Assembly: GCF_001297065.1 (NCBI RefSeq)
Contig: NZ_LHOX01000012.1
Span: 1-64,000 of the forward strand
DNA length: 64,000 nt
Reading direction: 5' to 3'
DNA from: Enterococcus sp. RIT-PI-f
Lineage (GTDB): Bacteria; Bacillota; Bacilli; Lactobacillales; Enterococcaceae
The stretch's first letter is position 1, and each line of letters starts with the position of its first letter. Below, piece after piece: positions 63,797 to 64,000 of this stretch. The position numbers and the translations under genes are program-made. The notes under the pieces were generated by a model. It saw only the letters and a list, made by a program, of their open reading frames with translations. It was not told where the DNA came from and made no database searches.

Positions 63797-64000
63797 TTAT
63801 TTGCCATCAATGATATTCAAACGAACTTTTTTGGGTCCATTGGTGCGCACACCGTAAACGATCGTCCGTATCGCTTTCGCGACACGACCTTGTTTGCCGA
63901 TGATGCGCCCGATATCTTCAGGTGCTACGGTAAGATTATACTCTAAGAAATCATCTGATTCGACCACATCAAGTTGAATCTCATCAGGCTTGGTAACCAA
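63797..64000 (-). CDS. khpA: KH-domain RNA-binding protein KhpA, 3' part
   Basis: The frame runs to the window edge. Visible: LTVAPEDIGRIIGKQGRVAKAIRTIVYGV, the KH motif with the GxxG loop (GKQG), and the tail GPKKVRLNIIDGK. About 67 codons are present; the family is about 80 residues, so 10-15 N-terminal codons lie outside the window and the real start cannot be seen. Usually between rpsP and rimM. Confidence 0.9.
   Translation of the reverse strand: MVTKPDEIQLDVVESDDFLEYNLTVAPEDIGRIIGKQGRVAKAIRTIVYGVRTNGPKKVRLNIIDGK

Overview
The window reads as one chromosomal segment of a low-GC Firmicute, almost certainly a member of Enterococcus. The gene order dnaE-pfkA-pyk / yceD-rpmF / gnd / EtaRS-type two-component system, the lipoteichoic acid synthase, the tmRNA tag AKNENSYALAA and the rpsP-side cluster khpA...rimM-trmD-rplS all fit that genus. 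The species is not resolved from the sequence alone.

Layout. 1-660: the 5' end of a 16S rRNA gene (minus strand) with three tandem consensus promoters. 660-18100: core genes on the minus strand (sensor kinase/regulator, 6-phosphogluconate dehydrogenase, L32, pyruvate kinase, phosphofructokinase, DnaE, an MFS exporter, a purine permease, asparagine synthetase), plus a few small genes. 19241-24150: a visibly AT-rich, roughly 4.9-kb integrated element whose tyrosine recombinase sits next to the 3' end of a tRNA-Ser(CGA) gene. The element carries an XRE regulator and a protein that fuses an ImmA/IrrE-type metallopeptidase to a Fic (AMPylation) domain, together with truncated plasmid-type genes. 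24364-44860: transport, lipid and central metabolism genes (ThrE-type exporter pair, VTT membrane protein, GDPD, pgi, gdhA, BaiN-like flavoprotein, lacD, ybaK, aroD, RlmI-like methylase, ltaS), a membrane protein paired with a degenerate ABC ATPase, and a second two-component system. 44921-45283: tmRNA, followed by orphan integrase-arm-like repeats. 45672-50421: carbohydrate genes (enolase-superfamily sugar-acid dehydratase, 6-phospho-beta-glucosidase, PTS EIIC, GntR regulator). 50476-55067: a muropeptide import and breakdown operon (OppA-type lipoprotein, L-Ala-D/L-Glu epimerase, NlpC/P60 peptidase, and a cytoplasmic class A beta-lactamase-fold hydrolase). 55370-60343: a structured RNA candidate, a Fur-controlled IsdG/ABM-type gene and several small stress or redox genes. 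60592-64000: L19, TrmD, RimM, a lipoprotein, a small membrane protein and the truncated khpA.

The parts most worth a second look are the tRNA-Ser element with its ImmA-Fic fusion and its rebuilt tRNA terminator, the apparently ATP-dead ABC partner beside a permease-like protein, the cytosolic beta-lactamase-fold enzyme in the muropeptide operon, the Fur box that coincides with a consensus promoter, and the long hairpin RNA upstream of it. All functional calls rest on reading motifs and recognising families by eye; no database search was run.
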